Below, piece by piece: positions 1 to 8,685 of a stretch of DNA of 64,000 nucleotides; within the stretch, counting starts at the first letter, position 1, and each line of letters starts with the position of its first letter. The stretch is taken from the NCBI RefSeq assembly GCF_008642315.1, contig NZ_CP029192.1, forward strand, positions 1,612,001-1,676,000, in the 5' to 3' direction. A program made the position numbers and the translations under genes. The notes below the pieces were generated by a model. It was not told the origin of the DNA and searched no databases. It saw only the letters and a program-made list of their open reading frames with translations. The DNA comes from Streptomyces venezuelae (GTDB lineage Bacteria; Actinomycetota; Actinomycetes; Streptomycetales; Streptomycetaceae).

Positions 1-74
1 GCAGCCGCGCGGCGCACGCCGAGCACTCCGTCGCGATCACCGAGGACGGTCCCAGGATCCTCACGGCACTGTGA
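1..74 (+). CDS. map: Methionine aminopeptidase, C-terminal end (partial)
   Basis: The window opens inside a gene read from base 3 to the TGA at 72-74. The visible 23 residues end in AITEDGPRILTAL, which matches the usual end of type I methionine aminopeptidases, where the last beta strand carries a T-E/D-D-G-P motif. These enzymes remove the initiator methionine in the cytoplasm with two divalent metals. None of the metal ligands fall in the visible part, so the call rests on the C-terminal motif alone. The next gene starts 46 bases later on the same strand. Confidence 0.6.
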   Translation, partial: SRAAHAEHSVAITEDGPRILTAL

Positions 75-120
75 CGGTGCGGGGACAGTTCCCGACGTAG
101 ATCATCCGTACGATTCTGCG

Positions 121-1995
121 GTGACCCGAGAGATCATTGACTACGGACAGTTCGCGGAACGGCTGCGGGAGCGGCAACAAGGCCGCCCCCGCTGGGAGTT
201 GCTCCACGCCGTGCAGGAGGAGTGGGGGTACGAGGACCCGGGCGGCGAGCCCGGGCACTCCCGGTGGGGCGGGGAGAACCGCACGGACGGCATCGACTGG
301 GAGCTGCCCGTCCCGCAGGCCCTGAACGAGTGGTGGGACTCCCCGCTCAACTCGTTCGCCTTCAACCCGCGCCTGTACTGGGTCCACACGCAGTGGCCGC
401 CGACGATGTCCGACCTCGAACTGCCCCCGGACAGCCCGCTCGTGGCGCGGGGCGGCGACCGCCGGGTCTGCGTCTTCATGTCGGAGTACCACTACAGCCA
501 GGCGTGGGGATACCTCGCCGCCGAGGCCGAACTGCCCGACCCCCGGGTCGTCGTGAGCCTCGGCGGCGAGTGGGTCGTGCAGAGCAGGTCGCTCTCCGAG
601 TTCCTGACGCAGCTGGCCTTCGAGCGGCTGCCCGCGCACTACGGCTGGACGCTGCGGGTGCGCAGGAGTGTCGTCGACGCGGATCCGGAGATCGTCCGGC
701 GCCTGACGGCCTCGTACCGCGAACTCGGGCTGCTGCCCTGGCAGGAGATGGGGACGGACGCGCTGTCGTACGGCGCCCCGGACGCCGTCGTGCGGCACGG
801 GCGCGGTCCGGGCGCCGACTTCGCGATCGTCATCAACGCCCGTACGCGCGAGGCGCTCGTCGCGGTCGCCGAGACCCTCGGCGTCGACTGGTCGGGCGAG
901 AAGGCCATCAGCCCGCCCTCACAGGTGCCCGAGCCACTGGAGGACCTCGGCCCGGTCTCGCTGGCGCAGGGCGACGCCGACCCCCGCGGCCGCTGGACCG
1001 TCCTGACGCGCGGCCACAGCGCCCCGCCCGCGGTGCCCGGCGCCGCGGCCGCGCTCGTCCCCGCACCGGGCGCCCTGCGGTCGGTGGCCTCCGACCGGAA
1101 CGGGACGACCCTCGTGGCGGGCGACACGGACGGCTGCGTGCACGTCCTGGAGACCGACGACGAGTCCCCCGAGACCATCAGCCTGACCCTGCACCGCGCC
1201 CCGGTCACCGCCCTCGCCTGCCTCGAGCTGGGCAACGGCACGCGGCTCGTCCTCAGCGGCGACGAGCACGGCGTGATCCGCTACTGGAGCACCCGCCGCA
1301 AGCCGATGCGTATCCCCTTCGCGCGCCGCGCCACACCCGTGAGGGCGCTCGCCCTCGCCCCGCTGGAGACCGGGCCCGCGCTCGCCGCGGCCTGGGCGGA
1401 CGGCCTGGTCCGCCTCTGGGACCTGGAGTCCGACGCGACGGCGGGGCTGCGCCTGGGCACCGGCATCCGCTTCCTCGGCCTCGACGCGGACGGGACCCTG
1501 CGCGTCACCGACGACCACGGCACCTCCGCGCTCCGCCTGGACACCGCGAGGCTGTGGCCGCACCGCGACCTCCAACTGCGCCTGGACGGCGTCGACTGGG
1601 GTTCCCTGTGGACCGCCCGCGGACCCGGTCACATGGTCCCGGAGCTGATCGGCAAGGTCGCGTCGGACGACAAGAAGACGGCCATGGACGCGGTCCACGA
1701 CCTGTACCGGCTCCTGGTCTCCAAGGACGCCGCGTCGACGGCCGCGGTCCCCGCGATCCCGTTCCTGGTCGAGCTGATGACGGACCCCGACAACAAGTCC
1801 CGCAGCACCCTGCTGCTGCTCATCGCCGACCTCGCCGACGTGCGCCGGGCGCGCGGCGGCCGCGGCGACGCGCAACTGGCCGCGGTCCGCGAGGCGCTGC
1901 CCGCCCTGCGGTATCTGCACGACGACCCGGAGTCGCCGATCCGCTGGGCCGCGAACGAGCTGGAGCAGAACTGCGCGGCGGCACCCGCCCCGTAG
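121..1995 (+). CDS. SUKH-like / WD40 / HEAT-like three-part protein
   Basis: A 624-residue protein with no signal peptide or membrane segment, starting at GTG. Residues about 1-200 resemble SMI1/KNR4 (SUKH) domains: aromatic-rich, with VFMSEYHYSQAWGY followed by a W-rich strand and a LSEFLTQLAFE helix. Residues about 300-480 hold WD40-like blades (VASDRNGTTLVAGDTDGCVH, LVLSGDEHGVIRYWS, AAAWADGLVRLWDLES). From about residue 505 to the end there are helical repeats like HEAT repeats (AVPAIPFLVELM, ALPALRYLHDDPE, IRWAANELE). SUKH domains occur in immunity proteins of polymorphic toxin systems, but no toxin gene is visible next to it. The function is unknown; a scaffold or immunity-like role is inference. 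Confidence 0.7.
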   Translation: MTREIIDYGQFAERLRERQQGRPRWELLHAVQEEWGYEDPGGEPGHSRWGGENRTDGIDWELPVPQALNEWWDSPLNSFAFNPRLYWVHTQWPPTMSDLELPPDSPLVARGGDRRVCVFMSEYHYSQAWGYLAAEAELPDPRVVVSLGGEWVVQSRSLSEFLTQLAFERLPAHYGWTLRVRRSVVDADPEIVRRLTASYRELGLLPWQEMGTDALSYGAPDAVVRHGRGPGADFAIVINARTREALVAVAETLGVDWSGEKAISPPSQVPEPLEDLGPVSLAQGDADPRGRWTVLTRGHSAPPAVPGAAAALVPAPGALRSVASDRNGTTLVAGDTDGCVHVLETDDESPETISLTLHRAPVTALACLELGNGTRLVLSGDEHGVIRYWSTRRKPMRIPFARRATPVRALALAPLETGPALAAAWADGLVRLWDLESDATAGLRLGTGIRFLGLDADGTLRVTDDHGTSALRLDTARLWPHRDLQLRLDGVDWGSLWTARGPGHMVPELIGKVASDDKKTAMDAVHDLYRLLVSKDAASTAAVPAIPFLVELMTDPDNKSRSTLLLLIADLADVRRARGGRGDAQLAAVREALPALRYLHDDPESPIRWAANELEQNCAAAPAP

Positions 1996-2004
1996 GCGGG
2001 CGTT

Positions 2005-2035
2005 CGCCGGGGGCCGCACCGAACGGCCCCCGGCG
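2005..2035. terminator. Bidirectional hairpin terminator
   Basis: A perfect 12-base stem (2005-2016 and 2024-2035) with a 7-base loop lies between the convergent WD40-type gene and the gamma-glutamyltransferase gene. Its place and strength suit termination from both sides; there is no U tract, as is usual in high-GC actinobacteria. Confidence 0.75.
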
Positions 2036-2041
2036 AGGCCG

Positions 2042-3877
2042 TCACTTCTCGGGGCGCACCACCATCGCCGAGCCGCCGCCCCGGCGGACCTTCTCCGCGG
2101 CCGCGAGCCACTTGCCGTCCGGCAGCCGCTGCACACCCGTGGCGGCTCCGATCTCCGGGTTCTGCTTGAAGGAGTGCCCGATCGCCTCCAGCGAGCCCTT
2201 CAACGGGCTGTTCCACAGTTCCGGTTCGAGTTCGGTCTGCGCGGCGTTGCGCTGGCTCGCGCGCGGCGCGGCGATCGCGTCGACCAGCGGGAGGCCGCGG
2301 TCGACGAAGCCCGTGAGGGTCTGCAGGACGGTCGTGACGATGGTCGCGCCGCCCGGCGAGCCGAGGGCCACCACCGGCTTGCCGTGCTTCAGCACGATCG
2401 TCGGGGAGATCGAGGAGCGCGGCCGTTTGCCGGGTCCGGGCAGGTTCGGGTCGTGCACCGCGGGGTCGGCGGGCGCGAACGAGAAGTCGGTCAGTTCGTT
2501 GTTGAGCAGGAAGCCGCGGCCCGGGACGGTGATGCCGCTGCCGCCGGTCGACTCGATGGTGAGGGTGTACGCCACGACGTTGCCCCACTTGTCGGCGGCC
2601 GTGAGGTGCGTGGTGTTCTCGCCCTCGTACGTCGTCGGGGCCGCCTCGTCGCCCTTGCCGCACGGGCTGGGGTGTCGCGGGTCGCCGGGCGCGAGCGGGC
2701 TCTTGAGCACCGCCGTGTCCTTGATCAGGCACTCCCGCGAGTCGGCGAACCGCTGCGAGAGGAGCTCCTTCGTCGGTACGTCCTCGAAGGCGGGGTCGCC
2801 CACCCAGCGCCCGCGGTCGGCGAACGCGATGCGGCTGGCCTCGATGTAGCGGTGCAGGTACTTGGCCTTCGACGCCTTGGACAGGTCGGTGCGCTCCAGG
2901 ATGTTGAGCGCCTCGCCGACGGTCGTGCCGCCGGAGGAGGAGGGCGCCATGGAGTACACGTCGAGGCCGCGGTAGGAGGTCTTCGTGGGGGCCTGGCGCT
3001 TGACCGCGTACGCCTTGAGGTCCTTGAGGGAGAGGTCGCCGGGCCGCACCTCGCGCTCCGCCGCCGGGTCGACGGGCGGCTTGTTCACCGTCCGGACGAA
3101 GTCCTTGGCGAGGTCGCCCCGGTACAGCGTCCCGACTCCCTTGCGGCCCAGTTCCCGGTAGGTGCGCGCCAGGTCGGGGTTCTTGAAGGTGGAGCCGACC
3201 ACGGGCAGTTTTCCGCCGGGCAGGAAGAGCTTCGCCGTGGCGGGGAAGTCCCTGAACCGCTTCTCGTTGGACTCGGTCTGCGAGCGGAAGGTCGGATCGA
3301 CGGTGAACCCGTCGCGCGCGAGGCGTTCGGCGGGCTTCAGCAGGGTGCCGAGGCTCCTGCTGCCCCAGGCGTCGAGCGCGGACTGCCAGGTGGCGGGCGT
3401 GCCGGGGGTGCCGACGCCGAGGCCGCTGGTGACGGCCTGGTCGAAGGGGATCGGCTTGCCGTCCTCCAGGAAGAGGCCGGCGTCGGCGGTGCGCGGGGCG
3501 GTTTCGCGGCCGTCGATGGTGCTGACCTCGTGCGTCTTCGCGTCGTAGTGGACGAAGTATCCGCCGCCGCCGACGCCGGCCGAGTACGGCTCGGTGACGC
3601 CGAGCGCTGCGGCGGTGGCGACGGCCGCGTCCACCGCGTTGCCGCCCTTCCTGAGGACTTCGATGCCGGCCGCCGAGGCGTCCGGGTCGACGCTGGCGAC
3701 GGCACCGCCGTGGCCGACGGCGACCGGTGTCTTCTCCGGTGCGGCCGGTTCCGCCGAGCGCGCGGACGAAGCCGGTTCCGCTGAGCGCGTAGGCGAAGGG
3801 GGCGCGGCCGCACCGACCGACACCAATACCCCTCCGACCGCCAATAGCGTCAGATTCCGTACGACAGCGCGACGCAT
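2042..3877 (-). CDS. ggt: Secreted gamma-glutamyltransferase
   Basis: A 611-residue Ntn-hydrolase that moves or hydrolyses the gamma-glutamyl group of glutathione and related compounds outside the membrane. The N terminus is a signal peptide (Arg residues, then a hydrophobic stretch at about 9-25). An Ala/Ser/Pro-rich linker to about residue 50 follows. The autocleavage site is present: TTHLTAADKWGN with Thr422 as the expected new N-terminal nucleophile, followed by GSGITV and FLLNNELTDF of the small subunit and PRSSISPTI near 486. The large-subunit substrate motif is at about 90-130 (EPYSAGVGGGGYF, DGRETAP). Length and motif order match the family, so the enzyme looks intact. It is transcribed alone and converges on the preceding gene. 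Confidence 0.93.
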   Translation of the reverse strand: MRRAVVRNLTLLAVGGVLVSVGAAAPPSPTRSAEPASSARSAEPAAPEKTPVAVGHGGAVASVDPDASAAGIEVLRKGGNAVDAAVATAAALGVTEPYSAGVGGGGYFVHYDAKTHEVSTIDGRETAPRTADAGLFLEDGKPIPFDQAVTSGLGVGTPGTPATWQSALDAWGSRSLGTLLKPAERLARDGFTVDPTFRSQTESNEKRFRDFPATAKLFLPGGKLPVVGSTFKNPDLARTYRELGRKGVGTLYRGDLAKDFVRTVNKPPVDPAAEREVRPGDLSLKDLKAYAVKRQAPTKTSYRGLDVYSMAPSSSGGTTVGEALNILERTDLSKASKAKYLHRYIEASRIAFADRGRWVGDPAFEDVPTKELLSQRFADSRECLIKDTAVLKSPLAPGDPRHPSPCGKGDEAAPTTYEGENTTHLTAADKWGNVVAYTLTIESTGGSGITVPGRGFLLNNELTDFSFAPADPAVHDPNLPGPGKRPRSSISPTIVLKHGKPVVALGSPGGATIVTTVLQTLTGFVDRGLPLVDAIAAPRASQRNAAQTELEPELWNSPLKGSLEAIGHSFKQNPEIGAATGVQRLPDGKWLAAAEKVRRGGGSAMVVRPEK

Positions 3878-3981
3878 TCGTACCTCCAGTCAACAAGCGT
3901 CTGCGCAGCGTAACTTCGCGGCGGCCGTCGCGTCAGGACCTCCTCGAACACGGGTCCGGCGGCCCGCTAGCATGCGCCCCC

Positions 3982-4737
3982 ATGACTGAAGACGTGCGCA
4001 ACCTCGTCCTCGGCCTGATCGCGGTCGGCCTCGGTGCCGTCCTTGGCTGGCTCGCCCGCGGCTACCTGCTCAAGCGCAGGCTCCGCCGCAGGCAGGCCTT
4101 CTTCGGGCTGCCCGACAACTCCGAGTCGCTGCTCGTGGTCAACCGTGACGCGGGCGGCCCCGAGCTGACCGTGGTGCGCCAGGACGTGTTCGCGCTCATC
4201 GAGCTGTCCGCCGTGATCAAGGAGTGCGGTGCGCACGCCCAGGTCGTCGCGCACGACGCGGCCCAGCAGGGCTTCGGCGAACGCACGGAGTTCTGCGTGG
4301 GCAATCCGGTGGCGAACCGCCGTATGGCCGCACACATGCACTCCCTGCTGCCCGGCGTCCGCGTGAACTCGGAGCCGGATCCCGTGCCCGACCGCGGGGC
4401 CTTCCAGATCGGCAGCGAGCGTTACCGCCTGGAGGCCGGTCTCACCGAGTACGTGATCCTCGCCCGCCTCACCGCCGACCAGGGCCAGGAGGCGAGACCC
4501 GTCTTCCTCTTCTGCGGCCAGCGCGCCGTCACCAGCCAGGCGGCCACCCGTTATCTGGCCCGTCACCACGAGAAGCTCGCCCGCAAGCACGGCAACAACT
4601 CGTTCGTCCTGCTCCTGAAGGTCGTCAATTCGCAGGCGTACGGACCCGACGTCGTCGAGCTCGTCGCGGACGTGACACGCGCCGCCCAGACCCCGATCCC
4701 CACGCCGTCGGGCCGCAACACCCATCGCGCCAAGTGA
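3982..4737 (+). CDS. N-terminally anchored protein of unknown function
   Basis: A 251-residue protein with one hydrophobic segment at about residues 8-25 (LVLGLIAVGLGAVLGWLA), then a basic stretch (KRRLRRRQ) that fits a cytoplasmic stop-transfer signal. The rest is a soluble mixed alpha/beta region with FCVGNPVANRRMAAHM near 105 and VFLFCGQRAVTSQAATRYLA near 175. The order suggests a single-pass protein with a cytoplasmic domain. Similar proteins are common in streptomycetes and are usually annotated only as membrane or secreted proteins. I do not recognise an enzyme motif. It stands alone between divergent ggt and the L,D-transpeptidase gene. Confidence 0.75.
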   Translation: MTEDVRNLVLGLIAVGLGAVLGWLARGYLLKRRLRRRQAFFGLPDNSESLLVVNRDAGGPELTVVRQDVFALIELSAVIKECGAHAQVVAHDAAQQGFGERTEFCVGNPVANRRMAAHMHSLLPGVRVNSEPDPVPDRGAFQIGSERYRLEAGLTEYVILARLTADQGQEARPVFLFCGQRAVTSQAATRYLARHHEKLARKHGNNSFVLLLKVVNSQAYGPDVVELVADVTRAAQTPIPTPSGRNTHRAK

Positions 4738-4871
4738 CTCCGTGCTCACCCTGCGCCGACCCGGCCGGGGCCCTTCTGTGACCTAGCAGGCAATTTCCGC
4801 ACATCGGGCAACCTGAAGACACCCTCAGGACTCTCTCCGTGCAGTTCCACATTCGCACGGAGGTACGTTCC

Positions 4872-6056
4872 TTGACCCCCCAGAGCTCCCCGAGCCGCCG
4901 ACGCCCGCTTCGCACCCGCCACGCGGCAGCCGCGGGCCTTGCGGTGCTCACCGCCGCCCTGACCGCCTGCTCGGGCGGCGGCGAGTCGTCCTCGGCCGAG
5001 GCCGCCGAGAAGCCGCAGATCAAGGTGAACCTCTCCGGCCAGAAGGCGGAGGCGGGCAAGCCCGTGAAGGTCAGCCTCGCCGACGGCAGGCTGAAGAAGG
5101 TCACGGTCGCCGACGACAAGGGCGCCGCGCTGCCCGGCAAGGTGTCGGCGAACGGCACCACCTGGACCTCCGAGCGCAAGGCGGCGCCCGGCACCGCCTA
5201 CCAGGTCGAGGCGACCACCTCCGAGGGCGGCAGCGCCAAGTCGTCCTTCAAGACGGCCGCGCCCGAGAAGGTCAACAAGGTGACCCTCGCCCCGGGCAAG
5301 AACACCACCGTCGGCATCGCCCAGCCCCTGTCGATCACCTTCGACAACCCGGTGCGGAACAAGGCCGAGGTCGAGAAGCACCTGAAGGTGACGACCTCGA
5401 ACGACACCGAGGGCTCGTGGGGCTGGATCAAGAACTACGACGGCAAGGACCGCGTCGACTGGCGGCCCAAGGAGTACTGGAAGTCCGGCACGAAGGTGAA
5501 GCTGGACGCACGGCTCAACGGCATCGACTCGGGCGGCGACGACTGGTTCGTCCGCGACTACGCGACGAACTTCACCATCGGCAGGAGCCAGGTCGTCAAG
5601 GTGAACCTGGACAGCAAGACGGCGACGCTCACCCGCGACGGCAAGACGGTGAAGTCGCTGCCGATGTCGGCGGGCACCCCGGGCGGCGACAAGGCGTCCT
5701 GGGGCGGCACCTCGGTCCTGATGTCGAAGGAGGGCACGATCAACATGCGCTCCGAGACCGTCGGCCTGGGCGACGCCTACGACAAGATGGTCGACTACTC
5801 GATGCGCCTGACCTGGTCGGGCATGTACGCGCACGCGGCCCCCTGGAACGCCTCGTACTTCGGCAACACCAACCACAGCTCGGGCTGCGTCGGCATGAGC
5901 GACGGCGACGCGGGCTGGCTCTACCACCAGGCCCAGATAGGCGACCCCTTCGAGGTCACCGGCAGCGGCTCGAAGGGCGACCCGGACCCGGGCAACGGCT
6001 ACGGCGAGTGGAACATCTCCTGGTCCGACTGGCAGGCGAAGAGCGCGCTGAAGTAG
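4872..6056 (+). CDS. L,D-transpeptidase lipoprotein with Ig-like domains
   Basis: A 394-residue cell-envelope enzyme expected to form 3-3 cross-links in peptidoglycan. I start it at the TTG at 4872 because GGAGGT at 4859-4864 sits 7 bases upstream; the longer frame from the GTG at 4839 has no ribosome binding site. The N terminus is a lipoprotein signal peptide ending in LTAC, with the lipidated Cys at residue 33. Two Ig-like modules follow (about 45-130 and 135-240), then a YkuD domain from about 245. The catalytic motif HSSGCVGM carries His335 and Cys339. A Gly/Asp-rich tail ends in a Trp-rich segment, as in mycobacterial LdtMt2-type proteins. Confidence 0.9.
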   Translation: MTPQSSPSRRRPLRTRHAAAAGLAVLTAALTACSGGGESSSAEAAEKPQIKVNLSGQKAEAGKPVKVSLADGRLKKVTVADDKGAALPGKVSANGTTWTSERKAAPGTAYQVEATTSEGGSAKSSFKTAAPEKVNKVTLAPGKNTTVGIAQPLSITFDNPVRNKAEVEKHLKVTTSNDTEGSWGWIKNYDGKDRVDWRPKEYWKSGTKVKLDARLNGIDSGGDDWFVRDYATNFTIGRSQVVKVNLDSKTATLTRDGKTVKSLPMSAGTPGGDKASWGGTSVLMSKEGTINMRSETVGLGDAYDKMVDYSMRLTWSGMYAHAAPWNASYFGNTNHSSGCVGMSDGDAGWLYHQAQIGDPFEVTGSGSKGDPDPGNGYGEWNISWSDWQAKSALK

Positions 6057-6077
6057 ACGTGCCCTCTTCAACGATCG

Positions 6078-6116
6078 TTACCGGGGCGTAACTTACCGAC
6101 GGGTTACCCCCGGTAA
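6078..6116. terminator. Hairpin between transpeptidase and hydrolase genes
   Basis: TTACCGGGG at 6078-6086 pairs perfectly with CCCCGGTAA at 6108-6116, leaving a 21-base loop. It follows the L,D-transpeptidase stop and could end that transcript. GTTACC recurs four times between 6077 and 6140, so an operator for the next gene is an alternative. Confidence 0.45.
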
Positions 6117-6172
6117 AGGTCCGCGGTTACCGTCGGGTCACTTTGCACTTTCAACGAGTGAGGAAGTGACCC

Positions 6173-7780
6173 GTGAGCCATCCGCACCCGCACCGCGTCC
6201 TGCGCACGACCACCGTGGGCACCGTCTCGGCGGCCCTCGTCGCCGGCGCCGCCTTCGGCCTGGCCCCCGCGGCGCAGGCCGCACCGGTAGCAGGGCCACG
6301 GGCCACGAGCGCCGCCGACGTCCGCTTCGTCGACATCCCCGGCGACGGCGGCACCGTCCTCAAGGCCAACGTCTTCACCCCGAAGGGCGCGAAGGCCGGC
6401 ACTGCTACGACGTATCCCGCCATCGTGCTGCCCACCAGCTGGGCCATGCCCCAGATCGAGTACGTCGCCCAGGCCCAGAAGCTCGCGAACTCCGGCTACG
6501 TGGTGGTCAGTTACAACTCGCGCGGCTTCTGGCAGTCCGGCGGCGAGATCGAGACCGCGGGCCCCGAGGACATCGCGGACGCCTCCAAGGTCATCGACTG
6601 GACCCTGGCGAACACCCCGGCCGACCCGGAGAAGGTCGGCATGGCCGGCGTCTCCTACGGCGCGGGCATCAGCCTGCTCGCCGCCGGGCACGACAAGCGG
6701 GTCAAGGCCGTCGCCGCCCTGAGCGGCTGGGCCGACCTCATCGACTCGATCTACAGCGGACGCACCCAGCACGCGCAGGCCGCCGCCCTGCTCGGCGGCG
6801 CAGGCGCGCTCACCGGCCGCCCCAGCGCGGAGCTCCAGCAGACTCTCAAGGACTTCCTCGGGTCCAACCTGGACAAGGAGGACGAGATGATCGCGTGGGG
6901 CGCCAAGCGCTCCCCCGTGACCTACCTCGATCAGATCAACGACAACGGCGCGGCCATCATGCTCGGCAACGCCTGGGGCGACACGCTCTTCCCGCCCAAC
7001 CAGTACGCCGAGTTCTACGAGCGCCTGACCGGGCCCAAGCGCCTGGAGTTCCGCCCCGGCGACCACGCGACGGCGGAGGCGACAGGGCTGCTCGGCCTGC
7101 CCAACGACACCTGGACGTCCACCCAACGGTGGTTCGACCACTACCTCAAGGGCGCGGACAACGGCATCGACAAGGAGCAGCCGGTCCAGCTCAAGTCGCG
7201 CTCCACCGGCGGCTACGAGGGCTACCCGGACTGGAAGGCGGTCGGCCCCACCCGCAAGAAGATCGCCATGGCGGGCTCCACCACGATCCGCACGAACGTC
7301 GACTCGGGCGCCAACGGCGGCATCGCCATCCTGTCCAACGCCCTCGACCAGTTCCTCAAGATCCCGCCGACGGCCTCGGTGCCGCTGCTCCCGCGCCGCT
7401 ACACGGGCGTCTGGCAGTCGGAGAGGTACACGTCCGCCCAGCGGGTGCGCGGGACCGCGAGGCTGCACACGACGCTCTCCAGCACCAAGGAGAGCGGCAC
7501 CCTCGTCGCGTACCTCTACGACGTGGGCCCGCTCGGCCTCGGCAAGCTGGTCAGCAACGCGCCGTACACCTTCCACGGCAAGACGCCCGGCAAGCCGTTC
7601 GGCGTGGACCTGGAGTTGTTCTCCACGGCCTACGACGTACCGGCAGGGCACAGGCTCGCCCTGGTCGTCGACACGGTCGACCCGCTCTACATCGAGCACA
7701 ACCCGTCCGGCGCGCAGCTGACCTTCTCCTCACCGGCGGCGGACCCGTCGTACGTGTCCGTCCCCCTGCGCGAGCAGTGA
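6173..7780 (+). CDS. Secreted alpha/beta hydrolase of the CocE/X-Pro peptidase S15 type
   Basis: A 535-residue secreted hydrolase starting at GTG. A signal peptide with cleavage after AQA (about residue 36) is followed by an S15/CocE-like fold. Nucleophile elbow GVSYGAG has Ser161, and YNSRGFWQSGGE just upstream matches the oxyanion/RGxxxS loop of this family. The active-site His is probably in GDHATAEA at about residue 305. The C-terminal third (from about 380) is the jelly-roll domain seen in CocE and X-Pro dipeptidyl peptidases, with GTARLHTTLSS. The natural substrate, peptide or ester, cannot be read from sequence. It converges on the amino-acid transporter operon. Confidence 0.85.
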   Translation: MSHPHPHRVLRTTTVGTVSAALVAGAAFGLAPAAQAAPVAGPRATSAADVRFVDIPGDGGTVLKANVFTPKGAKAGTATTYPAIVLPTSWAMPQIEYVAQAQKLANSGYVVVSYNSRGFWQSGGEIETAGPEDIADASKVIDWTLANTPADPEKVGMAGVSYGAGISLLAAGHDKRVKAVAALSGWADLIDSIYSGRTQHAQAAALLGGAGALTGRPSAELQQTLKDFLGSNLDKEDEMIAWGAKRSPVTYLDQINDNGAAIMLGNAWGDTLFPPNQYAEFYERLTGPKRLEFRPGDHATAEATGLLGLPNDTWTSTQRWFDHYLKGADNGIDKEQPVQLKSRSTGGYEGYPDWKAVGPTRKKIAMAGSTTIRTNVDSGANGGIAILSNALDQFLKIPPTASVPLLPRRYTGVWQSERYTSAQRVRGTARLHTTLSSTKESGTLVAYLYDVGPLGLGKLVSNAPYTFHGKTPGKPFGVDLELFSTAYDVPAGHRLALVVDTVDPLYIEHNPSGAQLTFSSPAADPSYVSVPLREQ

Positions 7781-7787
7781 TCACCGG

Positions 7788-7836
7788 CTGCTGCCGGGTG
7801 GGCATCAGCCCTTGGCTACTGCGTACCCGGCAGCAG
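7788..7836. terminator. Hairpin terminator overlapping the gluD end
   Basis: CTGCTGCCGGGT at 7788-7799 pairs perfectly with ACCCGGCAGCAG at 7825-7836. The right arm is inside the last codons of the permease gene on the other strand, so one structure can serve both convergent genes. Confidence 0.65.
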
Positions 7837-8685
7837 CGTCCCTGGTTCGGCCGGGGCCACGTCCGCGGCCTCGGTCTTGGGATTGCGCCGCTGCCGCTTC
7901 GACACCCACTGGGCGAACCACGACAGCAACATGCACATCCCGATGTAGATCGGTGAGATCACCATGACAACGGGGATGAACGGCAAATCGTAGTCGAGGT
8001 TCGACGCGATGAGCTTCCCGGCATGGAGGAACTCCTCGTAGGTGATCAGATATCCGAGCGAGGTGTCCTTCAGGGCCACCACCAACTGGCTGATGATGGC
8101 GGGCAACATGGCCCGCACGGCCTGCGGTACGAGGACGTGTCCCATGACCTGTGTCTTGCGCATTCCGAGCGCGTAGGCCGCCTCCCGCTGCCCCCTCTCG
8201 ACGGAGTTGACGCCGGATCGGAAGACCTCGGCGAGTACGGAGCCGTTGTAGAGCGTGAGTCCGGCGACCAGCGCGGGCAGCGGCTGCACCTTCAGCGCCA
8301 CGAAGACGAAGAAGATCATCACAAGCACCGGCATGGCGCGGAAGAACTCCACGACGAGCGTGGCGAGCCAGCGCACGGGGCGGTGGTCGGAGAGCCGCCC
8401 CACCGCGAGCAGTCCGCCGAGCGCCAGCGCGAGGACCGCGGAGATGGCGAAGGCCTTGAGGGTGTTGCCGAGGCCCCGCAGGAGCAGTTCCTGGATGCCC
8501 TTGTACTCGAAGGGCGTCCACTTGGTGGCCGTGAACTGGTCGGTGTCGAACAGCAGGTACAGGAGCCATCCGACGAGGGCCAGCACGATCAGGGTGGAGA
8601 TGACGCCGTACAGCTTGTGCCTGCGTACGGTCTTCGGGCCGGGGATGTCGTAGAGGGCGGTCGAATCGTGGGAGAGGGCTTTCAT
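7816..8685 (-). CDS. gluD: Amino-acid ABC transporter permease (GluD-like)
   Basis: A 289-residue inner-membrane permease of the HisM/GlnP group, last gene of a four-gene uptake operon. It starts at ATG 8685, overlapping the stop of the previous permease by 4 bases (ATGA). After a cytoplasmic start there is a membrane segment at about 33-55 and a further four or five segments. The EAA-type cytoplasmic loop, contact point for the ATPase, is AAYALGMRKTQVMGHVLVPQ at about 170-190. FFRAMPVLVMIFF and SLGYLITYEEFLHAGK are typical of glutamate/glutamine permeases. Its C-terminal tail is charged and long, as in corynebacterial GluD. Confidence 0.9.
   Translation of the reverse strand: MKALSHDSTALYDIPGPKTVRRHKLYGVISTLIVLALVGWLLYLLFDTDQFTATKWTPFEYKGIQELLLRGLGNTLKAFAISAVLALALGGLLAVGRLSDHRPVRWLATLVVEFFRAMPVLVMIFFVFVALKVQPLPALVAGLTLYNGSVLAEVFRSGVNSVERGQREAAYALGMRKTQVMGHVLVPQAVRAMLPAIISQLVVALKDTSLGYLITYEEFLHAGKLIASNLDYDLPFIPVVMVISPIYIGMCMLLSWFAQWVSKRQRRNPKTEAADVAPAEPGTLLPGTQ

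Noticed and set aside
61..3896. Very long open frames on the strand opposite to clear genes, for example opposite the WD40-type and ggt genes
   Set aside because: They are rich in Arg, Pro, Gly and Ala, have no ribosome binding sites, and mirror real genes with strong family motifs. High third-position GC makes such frames by chance.
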